Source of the DNA: Fructobacillus sp. CRL 2054
Lineage (GTDB): Bacteria; Bacillota; Bacilli; Lactobacillales; Lactobacillaceae
Reading direction: 5' to 3'
DNA: 64,000 bases
Assembly (NCBI RefSeq): GCF_028764065.1
Contig: NZ_JACOFN010000001.1
Location: 62,001 to 126,000 of the forward strand
The notes beneath the pieces were generated by a model. That model saw only the letters and a program-made list of their open reading frames with translations. It searched no databases and was not told the DNA's origin. Position numbers and translations under genes: made by a program. Every line of letters begins with the position of its first letter. Position 1 is the first letter of the stretch. Positions 49,249 to 59,968 of the stretch are shown here, in pieces.

Positions 49249-51213
49249 ATGTTTTACGTGAAACTCGCCTTCGACTCGCTCCGCAAGAATAAGGAAAGCT
49301 ACCTCCCCTTCCTTCTAGCCGGAACGGCAGCGGTCGCCTTGAACTTCTTAGTTCAGCTACTCATTTACTCATCGGGGGTTAAAAACCTGCAGTTCGCCTC
49401 CGACATCGTCCGCCTGCTACTAGTACTCGGACAAGTTATTATCGGCCTACTTTCCCTGGTCATCATGATCTACACCTACTCCTTCCTAAAGAAGGGCAAG
49501 GAAAAGGAGTTCGGCCTTTATAGCATCCTCGGGATGAAAAAGTCGGACTTGGTCAAGATTTCTTTGATTCAGCAGGCCATGTCCTTTGCCATCACCATCG
49601 TAACCGGACTCATCACCGGCTTCGTTTTTGCCAAGCTGATGATTCTTTTACTCGTTCGCATGGTGGGTGGTAAGACCTTCGGGATGGAACTTTCCCTCCC
49701 CGCTTTGGTCTGCACCATTGCCTTCTTCTTTGGCATCTATGCGGTACTAACCATCATTGATGCCATTGCAGTGGCTCGCACCAACACCTTGGACTTAATG
49801 AAGTCCGAAAAGAAAGGGGCTTCGGCTCCTAAGAACCGTTGGATTTTCTTCTTACTTGGTACCATCGCCCTTGTTTGGGGTTACGGTCTGTCATTGACCG
49901 TGCCATCCCCAATCAAGGCGGTCAACCAATTCTTCGTGGCGGTTCTACTCGTGGCTGTAGCCACCTACCTGCTCTTTATTGCGGCTTCGACTTTGATTTT
50001 AAAAACCCTCCAAAAGAAAGAAAGCTACTACTACCAAAGCAAGCACTTCATCACCGTTTCCAACATGCTCTTCCGAATGAAGCAGAATGCCGTTGGGCTG
50101 GCGTCCATCGCCTTGCTGACTACGATGACTTTGGTTGTGACGGTAACGACTGCTTCGATGTACTTTGGAAAAGCGGACTTGATTCAAAAGACTTTTCCAC
50201 GGGATGTCCAGATATCAACTAACCTCGATAACAAAGACGGCATCTCAAAAGAACAGATTAATGACATGCTAGCCAAGTACGACCTCAAGGCAACGGATAG
50301 CTATACCCAAACGACAACCGAAGTCGCCCGTACCTCCATGTCAAAGGACCAGCACTTCACTAGCACGGATTTTGAAAACAAGCCCAACGAACGTAACGTG
50401 CAATTTATGACCTTGGACGAGTATCAAGCCATTACTGGCAGCAAGCAGACCCTTAACGCAAACGAAGTTCTGGCTTACGGCCTGAACGGTGCCAAGTTAA
50501 CCAAGTCTTCTGTTTACTTTGGCAAGGACCACTACACGGTCAAGCAGAACCTCAAGAACATTAAGGGTATGCCATCGGCCATGCCGGATATGACAGCTTC
50601 CTTCGTCTTCGTTTTGCCAACGGAAGACAGCTTGAAGTCCGTTGCGAAGAACTTCTTCCCAGCGTCCCTACCAGACACTCTCATGCAGACCAACTACTAC
50701 TTCAACCTCAGCGGTTCAGCTAAGCATGAGGAAGACTTCTACAAGGCCTTGGACAACTACCAAGGCAACTACATGACCTTCCAAGTGAAGTCGATGACTG
50801 AAAAAGTCATGAACGGTATCTACGGTGGATTCTTCTTCATCGGCATTCTCTTCTCCATCTCCTTCATCCTGGCCACCGGCCTGATGATCTACTACAAGCA
50901 GATTTCTGAAGGAAAGGCCGACCAGGCCCAGTTCGAAATCCTGCAGAAGGTTGGAATGTCAGAGGGCGAAATCAAGAAGACCATTCGCTCGCAAATCATC
51001 TGGCTCTTTGGCCTTCCAATTGCCGTTTCGCTCATTCACTTGAGCTTTGCCATGCCAATGATTAACAAGCTCTTGCTAGCCTTCTCAGTACCACTCACAT
51101 CGGCCGTCTACGTCGTCATGGTGTCAACCATCCTCTTAATGGTCATCATCTACTACATCATTTACAAGATCACTTCCCGCACCTACTTCAAACAGGTCAC
51201 GGAGTTGAATTAA
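49249..51213 (+). CDS. BceB-like antimicrobial peptide ABC transporter permease
   Basis: 654 residues with about ten membrane segments: one plus three near the N-terminus (with FtsX domain YSILGMKKSDLVKISLIQQAM), two centrally, a large extracellular domain (about residues 315-520) between helices 7 and 8, and three C-terminal helices with the second FtsX motif EILQKVGMSEGEIKKTIRSQI. This size and layout fit BceB/VraE permeases that remove or free lipid II-cycle intermediates from peptide antibiotics and signal to the kinase. Ends in a bidirectional terminator. Confidence 0.92.
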   Translation: MFYVKLAFDSLRKNKESYLPFLLAGTAAVALNFLVQLLIYSSGVKNLQFASDIVRLLLVLGQVIIGLLSLVIMIYTYSFLKKGKEKEFGLYSILGMKKSDLVKISLIQQAMSFAITIVTGLITGFVFAKLMILLLVRMVGGKTFGMELSLPALVCTIAFFFGIYAVLTIIDAIAVARTNTLDLMKSEKKGASAPKNRWIFFLLGTIALVWGYGLSLTVPSPIKAVNQFFVAVLLVAVATYLLFIAASTLILKTLQKKESYYYQSKHFITVSNMLFRMKQNAVGLASIALLTTMTLVVTVTTASMYFGKADLIQKTFPRDVQISTNLDNKDGISKEQINDMLAKYDLKATDSYTQTTTEVARTSMSKDQHFTSTDFENKPNERNVQFMTLDEYQAITGSKQTLNANEVLAYGLNGAKLTKSSVYFGKDHYTVKQNLKNIKGMPSAMPDMTASFVFVLPTEDSLKSVAKNFFPASLPDTLMQTNYYFNLSGSAKHEEDFYKALDNYQGNYMTFQVKSMTEKVMNGIYGGFFFIGILFSISFILATGLMIYYKQISEGKADQAQFEILQKVGMSEGEIKKTIRSQIIWLFGLPIAVSLIHLSFAMPMINKLLLAFSVPLTSAVYVVMVSTILLMVIIYYIIYKITSRTYFKQVTELN

Positions 51214-51220
51214 GACACAT

Positions 51221-51252
51221 AAAAAGTCGTTCGCGAATGCGAACGACTTTTT
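51221..51252. terminator. Bidirectional terminator between BceB-like gene and lysP
   Basis: Perfect 14-bp stem AAAAAGTCGTTCGC / GCGAACGACTTTTT with a 4-nt loop; converging genes on either side. Confidence 0.9.
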
Positions 51253-51259
51253 CATTTAC

Positions 51260-52705
51260 TTATTTTTTACCAGTCAAATCCACTTCTTGTAGTGGGATAA
51301 CCTTGGTCTTCTTTGACCACTTGTAGCCCAAGTAAGGGATGACAAAGATTGGCACGGACAAATAAGTCACGGCAATCTTATCCCACTCCCAGTGAGCGAA
51401 GGCTTCGGGATCTTGAAGGAAGATAACAACCAAAGACATGAAGAGTGCAAAGATTGGACCGAATGGGAACCACTTTGCCTTGTATGGCAAGTCGTTGACA
51501 TCGTTTCCCTGTGCCACGTAGGCCTTACGGAAACGCAAGTGAGCGATGGCAATTCCCATCCAAGCCAAGAATCCGGTCAAACCAGAAGCGGCAACCAACC
51601 AACCATAAACAACGTTTCCGCCCTTCATTTCTGAAGTAAAGGCCACAAGGCCGACACACATCGTCAACAAGAGGGATGCCCAAGGCACACCGTGCTTTGT
51701 TAGGCGACCGAAAATCTTTGGCGCCTGACCCTTGCGAGCAAGGGAGTAAAGAGTACGGGTTGACGCGTAAGTTCCTGAGTTGGCGGCTGACAAAACAGAA
51801 GTCAAGATAACTGCGTTCATCAATGAAGCAGCAAAGGCGATACCAGCGTTTTTAAAGACGATGGTAAAGGGTGACATCATAACGTTACCGGAGTCGGCAG
51901 CAGACATCAAACGTGGATCTTGGTAGTAAACCAGGGCAGAAATCACAAAGATAGCCCCGATGTAGAAGAGCAAGATTCGCCAGAAGACGGAGTGAATGGC
52001 CTTTGGCACGGACTTGCGTGGGTCCTTGGCTTCACCAGCCGTGATTCCAATCAATTCTGTTCCCTGGAATGAGAATCCAGCAACAACGAAGACGGAAAGG
52101 ACACCCTGCCATCCGCCAACGAATCCGTGTTGACCGACAGTCAAGTTGCGGACAACATCCGTGTTGGAGTGGATAATACCAAAGATGGCCAAAACCCCAA
52201 TGAAGAGGAAGAAACAGATGGTCACAACCTTAATCAAGGACAACCAGAATTCTGTTTCACCGAAGGTGCTAACAGAGAAGAGGTTAATCAAGAAGATTAA
52301 GCAGAGCGCAATCGCTGAGAAGATCCAAGAAGGAACATCTGGCAACCAGAACTGGGCAACCAAACCAACCGTCACCGTATCAACGGCTAAAGTAATGGCC
52401 CAGTTGAACCAATAGTTCCACCCTAAGGCAAATCCAAAGGCTGGGTCAACAAAGCGGTTTCCGTATTCCGCAAAAGATCCAGAAGTGGGTGCAAAAGTCG
52501 CCATCTCACCAAGGGAAGTCATCAAGAAGTAAACCATGATTCCAATGATTAGGTAGGCTAAAATAGCCCCAAAAGGTCCGGCCTGTGAAACCGAAGCACC
52601 AGACGTTAAGAAGAGCCCGGTTCCAATTGAACCACCAAGGGCAATCATGGACACGTGTCGTGTCTTCAATTCATGTTGAATTGTATTTTCGTTCGTTTCT
52701 GCCAT
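51260..52705 (-). CDS. lysP: Amino acid permease, probably lysine-specific (LysP-like)
   Basis: 481 residues from the ATG at 52705 (GGAGG upstream; the longer frame reads through the riboswitch terminator). APC superfamily, amino acid transporter (AAT) family with twelve membrane helices: ELKTRHVSMIALGGSIGTGLFLTSG (helix 1), GEMATFAPTSGSFAEYGNRFVDPAFGFALGWNYWFNW, and FSFQGTELIGITAGEAKDPRKSVPKAI. Transport of lysine is supported by the lysine riboswitch immediately upstream. Confidence 0.92.
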   Translation of the reverse strand: MAETNENTIQHELKTRHVSMIALGGSIGTGLFLTSGASVSQAGPFGAILAYLIIGIMVYFLMTSLGEMATFAPTSGSFAEYGNRFVDPAFGFALGWNYWFNWAITLAVDTVTVGLVAQFWLPDVPSWIFSAIALCLIFLINLFSVSTFGETEFWLSLIKVVTICFFLFIGVLAIFGIIHSNTDVVRNLTVGQHGFVGGWQGVLSVFVVAGFSFQGTELIGITAGEAKDPRKSVPKAIHSVFWRILLFYIGAIFVISALVYYQDPRLMSAADSGNVMMSPFTIVFKNAGIAFAASLMNAVILTSVLSAANSGTYASTRTLYSLARKGQAPKIFGRLTKHGVPWASLLLTMCVGLVAFTSEMKGGNVVYGWLVAASGLTGFLAWMGIAIAHLRFRKAYVAQGNDVNDLPYKAKWFPFGPIFALFMSLVVIFLQDPEAFAHWEWDKIAVTYLSVPIFVIPYLGYKWSKKTKVIPLQEVDLTGKK

Positions 52706-52736
52706 GAGCAAAAACCTCCATTTGTTTTTTTCAAAC

Positions 52737-52962
52737 AAAAAACCTACTCTTGTATCAAAACAAAAGTAGGCGTCATCACATTTTTTAAGCATGATAGCAA
52801 AGCGCACCGTTTAAAAAACGACAGTCCATGGAATCTTTTTCCATGTCCCAAGCCTTTACTCCCCCGAGCAAAGAACTTTCGGCGACCGCACCTTTTGTAC
52901 CGGGTCTGCGTCTTGGGTAGACTCACCGGCAGGACTCATTTTGGTCGCAACCTCTTTGTTTG
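52737..52962 (-). promoter_or_regulatory. Lysine riboswitch (L box) controlling lysP
   Basis: Minus-strand leader begins AGAGGTTGCG (complement of 52946-52956), has ATGAGTCCTGCCGGTGAGTC, GGTGCGGTCGCCGAAAG and a GGCTTGGGACATGG arm, the expected core blocks of the L-box five-way junction. A terminator CCTACT / AGTAGG with T6 (52742-52773 region) precedes the ribosome site. Lysine binding would stop transcription. Confidence 0.88.
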
Positions 52963-52969
52963 TATTTTT

Positions 52970-52998
52970 AGAATAGCATAACTAAATTTTACCGTCAA
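52970..52998 (-). promoter_or_regulatory. lysP promoter
   Basis: TTGACG (52993-52998), 17-nt spacer, TATTCT (52970-52975) on the minus strand; the -35 box lies within the end of the upstream membrane protein gene. Confidence 0.75.
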
Positions 52999-53635
52999 CT
53001 CCGAAGAACTGTTGCCAGTGCTTAGCTTGTCGACAGTAAACCCCCGCTGACGTGCGGAAGAACCAGTAACCGAAGAGAGCGGAACCAATCAAAGTCGTTA
53101 CCGACACATCGTAATCAACGATGGATGCGGCAGCCAAAATCAACCAGAAGAAAATCATGATGCCGGCCAGTGTTGTCTTCACCCAGTGTGCCAGTGGCAA
53201 GCGAACAATCAGCACCTGCTGAATCTGGAAGAGCAAGAAAGCCCAGAGCGCATTCGACAAAGCGGGCATCATCTGCAGCAAAACTGGGCCCTCATCCCAG
53301 TAGAAGAAGGTCAGAATTGACCAGGCCCAACACATAATAATCAAAATTGATGAGCAGGCTAAGGACCACCAGAAACCGACTTTGAAATCTAAGGCACGTA
53401 GAAAAGCTGCCCAAACAATGGTTAGTAACCAGGCCATCCAAAAATTCTTTAACAGGTAGGCAGGAACAATCAGAAAGCCCAGCTTTGAGTTTGCCAAAGT
53501 CTGAATGGCAATGGCGCCAACCGCGTCCAATAAGTTTAAAAGGGACGAATTAAACCGGAGCATCCCCGATAAGATAATAAAAATCAATAAAGCAAAGAGT
53601 GGTAAGAAACGTCTCTTTTTCAGTGGATAAATCAA
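52982..53635 (-). CDS. Uncharacterised multi-pass membrane protein
   Basis: 217 residues starting from a TTG codon, with AAAGGT about 11 nt upstream. Five or six hydrophobic segments; aromatic-rich stretches such as WWSLACSSILIIMCWAWSILTFFYWDEGP and a C-terminal YCRQAKHWQQFFGVDGKI. I do not recognise the family. It lies 49 bp downstream of trpS on the same strand and is followed at once by the lysP promoter, so it may be transcribed with trpS. Confidence 0.65.
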   Translation of the reverse strand: MIYPLKKRRFLPLFALLIFIILSGMLRFNSSLLNLLDAVGAIAIQTLANSKLGFLIVPAYLLKNFWMAWLLTIVWAAFLRALDFKVGFWWSLACSSILIIMCWAWSILTFFYWDEGPVLLQMMPALSNALWAFLLFQIQQVLIVRLPLAHWVKTTLAGIMIFFWLILAAASIVDYDVSVTTLIGSALFGYWFFRTSAGVYCRQAKHWQQFFGVDGKI

Positions 53636-53684
53636 TGAATTTGCGACCTTTCGTCTAAATGTTGCATCCGTTCACTAAGGCTTC

Positions 53685-54701
53685 TTAACCAAAGTAGTTA
53701 ATACCCATTGCTGCACGAACCTGCTTCATCGTTTCTTCAGCCTTAGTGTTAGCCTTTTCAGAACCGTCTTTCAGCATCTTCAAAACAGCGTCCATGTCCT
53801 TAGCAAGCTCCAAACGGCGTTCGCGGATTGGTGCGAGTTCGGCGTCCATCACGTCGAGCAAGTGCTTCTTCAACTTCATATCTCCAAGGCCACCACGTTG
53901 GTAGTGATCCTTCAATTCCTGAACACGCTTCTTGTCAGGATCAAAGATATCAAGGTAGGTGAAGACAACGTTACCTTCCACGTGGCCAGGATCTTCAACA
54001 CGAATGTGTGTTGGGTCCGTGTACATGGACTTGACTTTTTTGGCCAAAGTCTCGTAGTCATCGGACAAGTAAATACCGTTGTTCAAAGACTTGGACATCT
54101 TCGCGTTACCATCGATACCAGGCAAACGTCCCTGTCCCTTTGGCGGGAAGACCCCTTCGGGCTCAACCAAGATGTCGGTGTGATAAGCGTTGTTGAATGA
54201 GCGAACCAGCTCACGTGTTTGTTCAATCATTGGCTTCTGGTCATCCCCAACTGGCACCTTTGTTGCCTTGAAGAGTGTGATATCAGCAGCCTGGGAAACA
54301 GGATAAGTCAAGAAACCAGCTGGAATACCATCACCAAATCCCTTTTGCTGGATTTCGGTTTTAACCGTTGGGTTTCGTTCCAAACGACCCAATGAAACTA
54401 AGTTCATGTAGAACATGGTCAATTCGGCCAAAGCTGGAATTTGTGACTGCACAAAAATCGTTGACTTCGTTGGATCAATGCCAACAGCCAAGTAATCCAG
54501 AGCCACTTCCGTCAATGACTTTTGAATTTTTTCTGGGTCACGAGCGTTATCAGTGAAAGCCTGTGTGTCGGCAATCATGATGTAAGGATCATAAATTCCC
54601 TCGTTTTGCATGGCCACACGATTCTTCAATGATCCGATGTAGTGCCCAATGTGCAATTTCCCAGTTGGTCGATCGCCAGTTAAATAGATTTCTTTTTCCA
54701 T
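53685..54701 (-). CDS. trpS: Tryptophanyl-tRNA synthetase
   Basis: 338 residues. Class I motifs: HIGH region [12 protein letters not shown] (about 14-25) and KMSKS in [11 protein letters not shown] (about 197-207), with [10 protein letters not shown] and [19 protein letters not shown] for tryptophan and ATP binding. Charges tRNA-Trp. No T-box fits in the 130-bp divergent region shared with panE. Confidence 0.96.
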   Translation of the reverse strand: MEKEIYLTGDRPTGKLHIGHYIGSLKNRVAMQNEGIYDPYIMIADTQAFTDNARDPEKIQKSLTEVALDYLAVGIDPTKSTIFVQSQIPALAELTMFYMNLVSLGRLERNPTVKTEIQQKGFGDGIPAGFLTYPVSQAADITLFKATKVPVGDDQKPMIEQTRELVRSFNNAYHTDILVEPEGVFPPKGQGRLPGIDGNAKMSKSLNNGIYLSDDYETLAKKVKSMYTDPTHIRVEDPGHVEGNVVFTYLDIFDPDKKRVQELKDHYQRGGLGDMKLKKHLLDVMDAELAPIRERRLELAKDMDAVLKMLKDGSEKANTKAEETMKQVRAAMGINYFG

Positions 54702-54760
54702 GGTTGCTTTTATTTCCCTTTATTTTCTAACCACTCTATTATATCGAATTGTATAAAGTC

Positions 54761-54789
54761 TTGCAGGATTGCTTTGTTATTGGTATATT
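54761..54789 (+). promoter_or_regulatory. Promoter of the ketopantoate reductase gene
   Basis: TTGCAG (54761-54766), 17-nt spacer, TATATT (54784-54789), 45 nt before the start codon. Confidence 0.7.
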
Positions 54790-54834
54790 ATTAAGAATAA
54801 ATTAAAACTATCTAATGAAAGCGAGGTCGGTACT

Positions 54835-55818
54835 ATGAAATATGCAGTTGTTGGGGCAGGTGCCATGGGCTTGCGCTACGGTCTTTTACTCCAAGAAGTT
54901 GCTGGAAAAGAGGTTGAGTTCGTTGAACCAACCCAGGAATCAGTTGACAAGATCAAGGCTCAAGGAAACGTTGTTTACCAATCACGAGATCATGAGGACC
55001 GACATCCGGTCCCAGTAAAGATCTTCTCACCTGAAGAATACGAAGGTGATCCAGACGTTTGGATTTTCTTCATGAAGCAAATGCAGATGGAAGAAACTTT
55101 GAAGCGAATGGCACCCCACTTCAAGGACCACCAAGTGGCCGTGGGCGCGATGAATGGTATGGGCCACATCGAAAAGCTCCAATCCTACTTCAAGGATGAC
55201 AAGATTATCGGTGGAACAGCCATGATTGCCACTATCTTGTCTGATTACGGTGACGTTGACTTCATCGGTAAGGCTAACTCAGGGGCTTCTGCCTACTCAA
55301 ACTTGTCTGGTGTTAAAACCGCTGAAACTCAAGAGGTCATGGAAGACTTCCAAGCAGCCAATTTGAACCCTACCTACTCAAACAACTTTATGGGAACGTT
55401 GTTGACCAAGGTATTCTTCAACGCGGTTGAAAACTCAATTGCGACGATGTTCCAAGCTCGTATGGGAAACTTGTTGTCATACGACCAGTTCGTTCCAACC
55501 ATCGCCAAGCCATTAGTTGACGAAGCCTACGATGCTGCAGCCGCAGCCGGCATTACCTTGCTTGAAACCCGTGAAGAAATGTTGGTTCAAGTTGACTACG
55601 TGGCCCGTGAAGTTGTGCCATTGCACTTCCCTTCCATGTACCAAGACTTCGTTAAGAATCGTCCAACAGAAGTTGATTACATCAACGGTTGGATTGCAGA
55701 CTTAGCTGAAGAACACGGTGTTGCCGCGCCAACACAACGTTTCATCACTGGATTGGTTCACTTGGCCGAAGCCATGCGTGAATTCAATCCACCTGTTAAC
55801 CAGTTGGAAGTAAAGTAA
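54835..55818 (+). CDS. panE: 2-dehydropantoate 2-reductase family protein
   Basis: 327 residues from the ATG at 54835 (GCGAGGT upstream; the earlier frame overlaps the promoter). NADP-binding GAGAMGLRYG (about 7-16), catalytic Lys in NNFMGTLLTKVFFNAVENSIATM (about 182-204) and DEAYDAAAAAGI are family marks of ApbA/PanE ketopantoate reductases. Would reduce ketopantoate to pantoate for CoA synthesis. Alternative 2-oxoacid substrates are possible because lactic acid bacteria often keep several such paralogues and other pan genes are not here. Confidence 0.85.
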   Translation: MKYAVVGAGAMGLRYGLLLQEVAGKEVEFVEPTQESVDKIKAQGNVVYQSRDHEDRHPVPVKIFSPEEYEGDPDVWIFFMKQMQMEETLKRMAPHFKDHQVAVGAMNGMGHIEKLQSYFKDDKIIGGTAMIATILSDYGDVDFIGKANSGASAYSNLSGVKTAETQEVMEDFQAANLNPTYSNNFMGTLLTKVFFNAVENSIATMFQARMGNLLSYDQFVPTIAKPLVDEAYDAAAAAGITLLETREEMLVQVDYVAREVVPLHFPSMYQDFVKNRPTEVDYINGWIADLAEEHGVAAPTQRFITGLVHLAEAMREFNPPVNQLEVK

Positions 55819-55825
55819 TCCATTA

Positions 55826-55853
55826 AAAAAGCCCCTATAAAGGGGCTTTTTCT
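55826..55853 (+). terminator. Terminator of panE
   Basis: AAAAAGCCCCT / AGGGGCTTTTT stem with a short loop and T-run. Confidence 0.88.
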
Positions 55854-55902
55854 TTTGCCTATAATTTATAAATCAAGCAATCGACTATTAAAAATGCAAA
55901 CA

Positions 55903-55935
55903 AAAAAGCCACAAGCAAATGCTTGCGACTCTTTA
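55903..55935 (-). terminator. Terminator of tRNA-Glu
   Basis: GTCGCAAGC / GCTTGTGGC stem with a 4-nt ATTT loop and T6 on the minus strand, directly after the tRNA. Confidence 0.8.
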
Positions 55936-55936
55936 G

Positions 55937-56008
55937 TAGCCCGTGAGAGAATCGAACTCTCGATTCCGCCGTGAAAGGGCAGCGTCTTAGCCACTTGACC
56001 AACGGGCC
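55937..56008 (-). tRNA. tRNA-Glu(TTC)
   Basis: 72 nt. Acceptor GGCCCGT / ACGGGCT (G-U first pair), anticodon loop CTTTCAC (anticodon TTC), T arm GAGAG-TTCGATT-CTCTC, discriminator A. CCA is not encoded. Confidence 0.94.
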
Positions 56009-56104
56009 ATGGTCAGTTGTTGCTCGATATCGCTATCAAACAACTATGTTAGTATAGCAAGTAGACGCTACCCTCGTCAATAGGAAATCTAAATTTTTTT
56101 TATT

Positions 56105-56968
56105 TTAGTACCAATTGTATTGGTTGTGGTGTGCCAAAGCAGCTTGCGCTGAACCATAACGGTCGGCGATGTAAGCCTTCATGGCTTGCAACTGGTCTTG
56201 GTAATCCGCCGTGTTTCCACCATAGCGAGCACGCAATGATGGTGACAACTGTCCGATACCATAGTAAATACCGTTCGTAGCATTTACATTACCACCAGAT
56301 TCCTTGTTAATAATTGCTTGCAAGGCAGCTTCTTCTGATGAATCAGTGCTTGCAGTTGAAGTATTAACAACAGTAGCTGATGATGAAGCTGAAGCAGCTT
56401 GTGCCTGTGCTTGCGCAGCGGCAGCTTGTGAAGCTTGTGCCTGTGAGTCAGCTTGGCTCTGAGCAGTTGCTGAATCAGCTTGTGCTTGTGAGTCGGCTTG
56501 ACTTTGACTGTCGGTATTTGTTTGCGTGTTTTGTGTAGCAGCGGCAGTTCCCGTTGTCTTCAAAACCTGTCCAACTGACAACTTACTTGCATCTTGAATG
56601 TTGTTCAATGATGCCAAGTTATCAACCGTTGTGTTGAAGCGTTGTGCCAAAGTCCAAAGGTTATCACCTGATTGAACCGTGTAGCTTCCAGTGTTGTCAT
56701 TTGAATCGGTAGTCGTTTGATTTGAATTATCTGAGTCGGTTTGGTCAATAACCAAGTTCTCACCAGTGTAAATCTGGTGAACGTTCTTGATGTTATTTTC
56801 CTTAGCTAATTGATCAACGCTGACGTTGTAATCTTTAGCGATGCTTGTCAACGTTTCGCCTGAGCGAATCGTGTGCTGCTTTGCGCTATTGGCAGAAGCA
56901 GCGTGGTGTCCCAAGGCAACTGATCCAGCAAGTCCTGCAGCAACTAACAACTTATTCTTAATAGTCAT
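56105..56968 (-). CDS. Secreted LysM protein with Apf/transglycosylase-like C-terminus
   Basis: 287 residues. Signal peptide about 1-27 (ending ASA), two LysM domains (about 32-75, HTIRSGETLTSIAKDYNVSVDQL; and 95-138, YTVQSGDNLWTLAQRFNTTVDNL), a long Gln/Ala/Ser linker with QSQADSQAQ repeats (about 145-205), and a C-terminal domain AALQAIINKESGGNVNATNGIYYGIGQLSPSLRARYGG...AALAHHNQYNWY. The ending, with ESGG and xxGWY/NWY, matches aggregation-promoting factor and lysozyme-like proteins of lactobacilli. Binds peptidoglycan; probable role in wall maintenance. Whether it is a lytic transglycosylase is unproven, though the Glu of KESGG is in place. Confidence 0.9.
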   Translation of the reverse strand: MTIKNKLLVAAGLAGSVALGHHAASANSAKQHTIRSGETLTSIAKDYNVSVDQLAKENNIKNVHQIYTGENLVIDQTDSDNSNQTTTDSNDNTGSYTVQSGDNLWTLAQRFNTTVDNLASLNNIQDASKLSVGQVLKTTGTAAATQNTQTNTDSQSQADSQAQADSATAQSQADSQAQASQAAAAQAQAQAASASSSATVVNTSTASTDSSEEAALQAIINKESGGNVNATNGIYYGIGQLSPSLRARYGGNTADYQDQLQAMKAYIADRYGSAQAALAHHNQYNWY

Positions 56969-57098
56969 AGATGAATATCTCCTTTTCTGTAACTCATTTC
57001 AAGAGATGTTTCCACTTCCTGAACTTACTCTATGTCCTATGATACACCCCTAAAGTTTAAGTACACATTAAATATCCAAAAAAACTTTTAAAAAACAT

Positions 57099-57129
57099 AA
57101 AAAAAGGACTAGCTTTTGCTAGTCCTTTT
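57099..57129 (-). terminator. Terminator of the ATP synthase operon
   Basis: AAAAGGACTAGC / GCTAGTCCTTTT stem with a TTTT loop and T-run on the minus strand, 6 bp past atpC. Confidence 0.9.
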
Positions 57130-57135
57130 CACTTC

Positions 57136-57579
57136 TTATCGGCCTGAGCGAATAGAAGCAACGTGAATACGGTTAACAGCTCGCATCAATGCGACTTGAG
57201 CCATCTTGATTTCACGGTTATCGTTAACCTTTTGCGCTTCGGCCAAGCGTGCTTGCGCACGTTCCTTGGCACTTTTAGCACGATCAACATCAATATCATC
57301 AGCAACTTCAGCTGAATCTGCAATAACCGTCAATAGGTTATGTGAAAATTCAGCAACCCCACCGTTAACGGCAAGTGATCGCTTCTGATCATCTTTTTTA
57401 ACAATCATTTCATCAATGGCTAAGGCTGCCAAAATTGGCTCGTGCCCCGCCATGATTCCCATCTGGCCACCCTTAGTGTTAATAACGGCGATTTCGGATC
57501 CAGATTGATCAAAAACTTGACCATCTGGCGTCACGATTCTCACTGTAATACCAGTCTGTTGTTGTTCTTGTTCAGCCAT
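57136..57579 (-). CDS. atpC: ATP synthase epsilon subunit
   Basis: 147 residues. N-terminal beta-sandwich VRIVTPDGQVFDQSGSEIAVINTKGGQMGIMAGHEPILAAL and C-terminal helical pair (AKSAKERAQARLAEAQ...). Couples rotation and inhibits ATP hydrolysis. Last gene of the operon. Confidence 0.95.
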   Translation of the reverse strand: MAEQEQQQTGITVRIVTPDGQVFDQSGSEIAVINTKGGQMGIMAGHEPILAALAIDEMIVKKDDQKRSLAVNGGVAEFSHNLLTVIADSAEVADDIDVDRAKSAKERAQARLAEAQKVNDNREIKMAQVALMRAVNRIHVASIRSGR

Positions 57580-57590
57580 GGATTACCCCC

Positions 57591-59009
<1,419 letters not shown>

Positions 59010-59039
59010 TTAACGGTGTTAAACACCGCCCTCAATTTC

Positions 59040-59957
59040 TTATTCCAAAGCGACCATACCACCGGTAATTTCGGTGATTTCAGTCGTAATCTGTGACTGA
59101 CGAGCACGGTTGTACTGCAAACTAAGTGTTGAGATCAAATCATCAGCAGAGTCAGTTGCAGAAGACATCGCTGTCGATGAAGCGGCGTGCTCAGTTGTTT
59201 TAGCATCGAGCAAGGCCTCAAAGACAAGGGACTGAATATACTGTGGCAAAACCACGTTTAAAACAGTCGCTGTATCCGGCTCAGAATCGTAGGCAGACAT
59301 CGTATCGAAAGATTGTTCCTGCCCGTCTTCATCCTCTTGTTCCTTGGTTTCTTCAACAACTTCACGTGTCAACGGAAGCAATTGGACGTTTCGTTGGTCC
59401 GCTTGCAAACGGTTAATGAAGTGGTTGTAGACCATGTGCAAAGAGTCAAAGGCTTCGGCTTCATAAAGGGAAATCACAGTCTTTAGAACCTGACGAACCT
59501 CGTTAAAGGTAGGCACATCCGATAGACCGCGGTGTTCCAAGGCAACGGTAAAGCCACGCTTCTTATAAAAGTCGGCACCGTTACCCCCGATAGCCAAAAT
59601 CACAGTGTTTTCTGGCGTTAAGTTGTGTTCCTTCATCAAGGCGTTTGTTTTCTTGATGATGTTGGCGTTGTATGACCCTACCAAACCACGATCAGAAGTT
59701 ACAAGCAAGATTCCCGTTTTCTTAACAGGACGCTTAGCAACCATTGGCAAATGGGATGAATCAACGTTATCCAAGACGTGTGCTTCAATCAAATGTGAAA
59801 CAACGGCTTTTAGACGGTAGGCATACTCATGGTAGCCCTTCGTCGAACGTTGAATTTGGCTCAACTTTGCAGTTGAAACCATCTGCATGGCTGACGTAAT
59901 CTGACGAGTTTTCTTGGTAGAAGCAATTCGCCGCTTAATATCTTGTAAAGAAGCCAT
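59040..59957 (-). CDS. atpG: ATP synthase gamma subunit
   Basis: 305 residues. N-terminal [32 protein letters not shown] and C-terminal [38 protein letters not shown] are the conserved rotor helices. A variable acidic insert (about 200-225, [16 protein letters not shown]) lies in the globular domain. Central stalk of F1. Confidence 0.97.
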   Translation of the reverse strand: MASLQDIKRRIASTKKTRQITSAMQMVSTAKLSQIQRSTKGYHEYAYRLKAVVSHLIEAHVLDNVDSSHLPMVAKRPVKKTGILLVTSDRGLVGSYNANIIKKTNALMKEHNLTPENTVILAIGGNGADFYKKRGFTVALEHRGLSDVPTFNEVRQVLKTVISLYEAEAFDSLHMVYNHFINRLQADQRNVQLLPLTREVVEETKEQEDEDGQEQSFDTMSAYDSEPDTATVLNVVLPQYIQSLVFEALLDAKTTEHAASSTAMSSATDSADDLISTLSLQYNRARQSQITTEITEITGGMVALE

Positions 59958-59968
59958 TTTGCCTCCTT

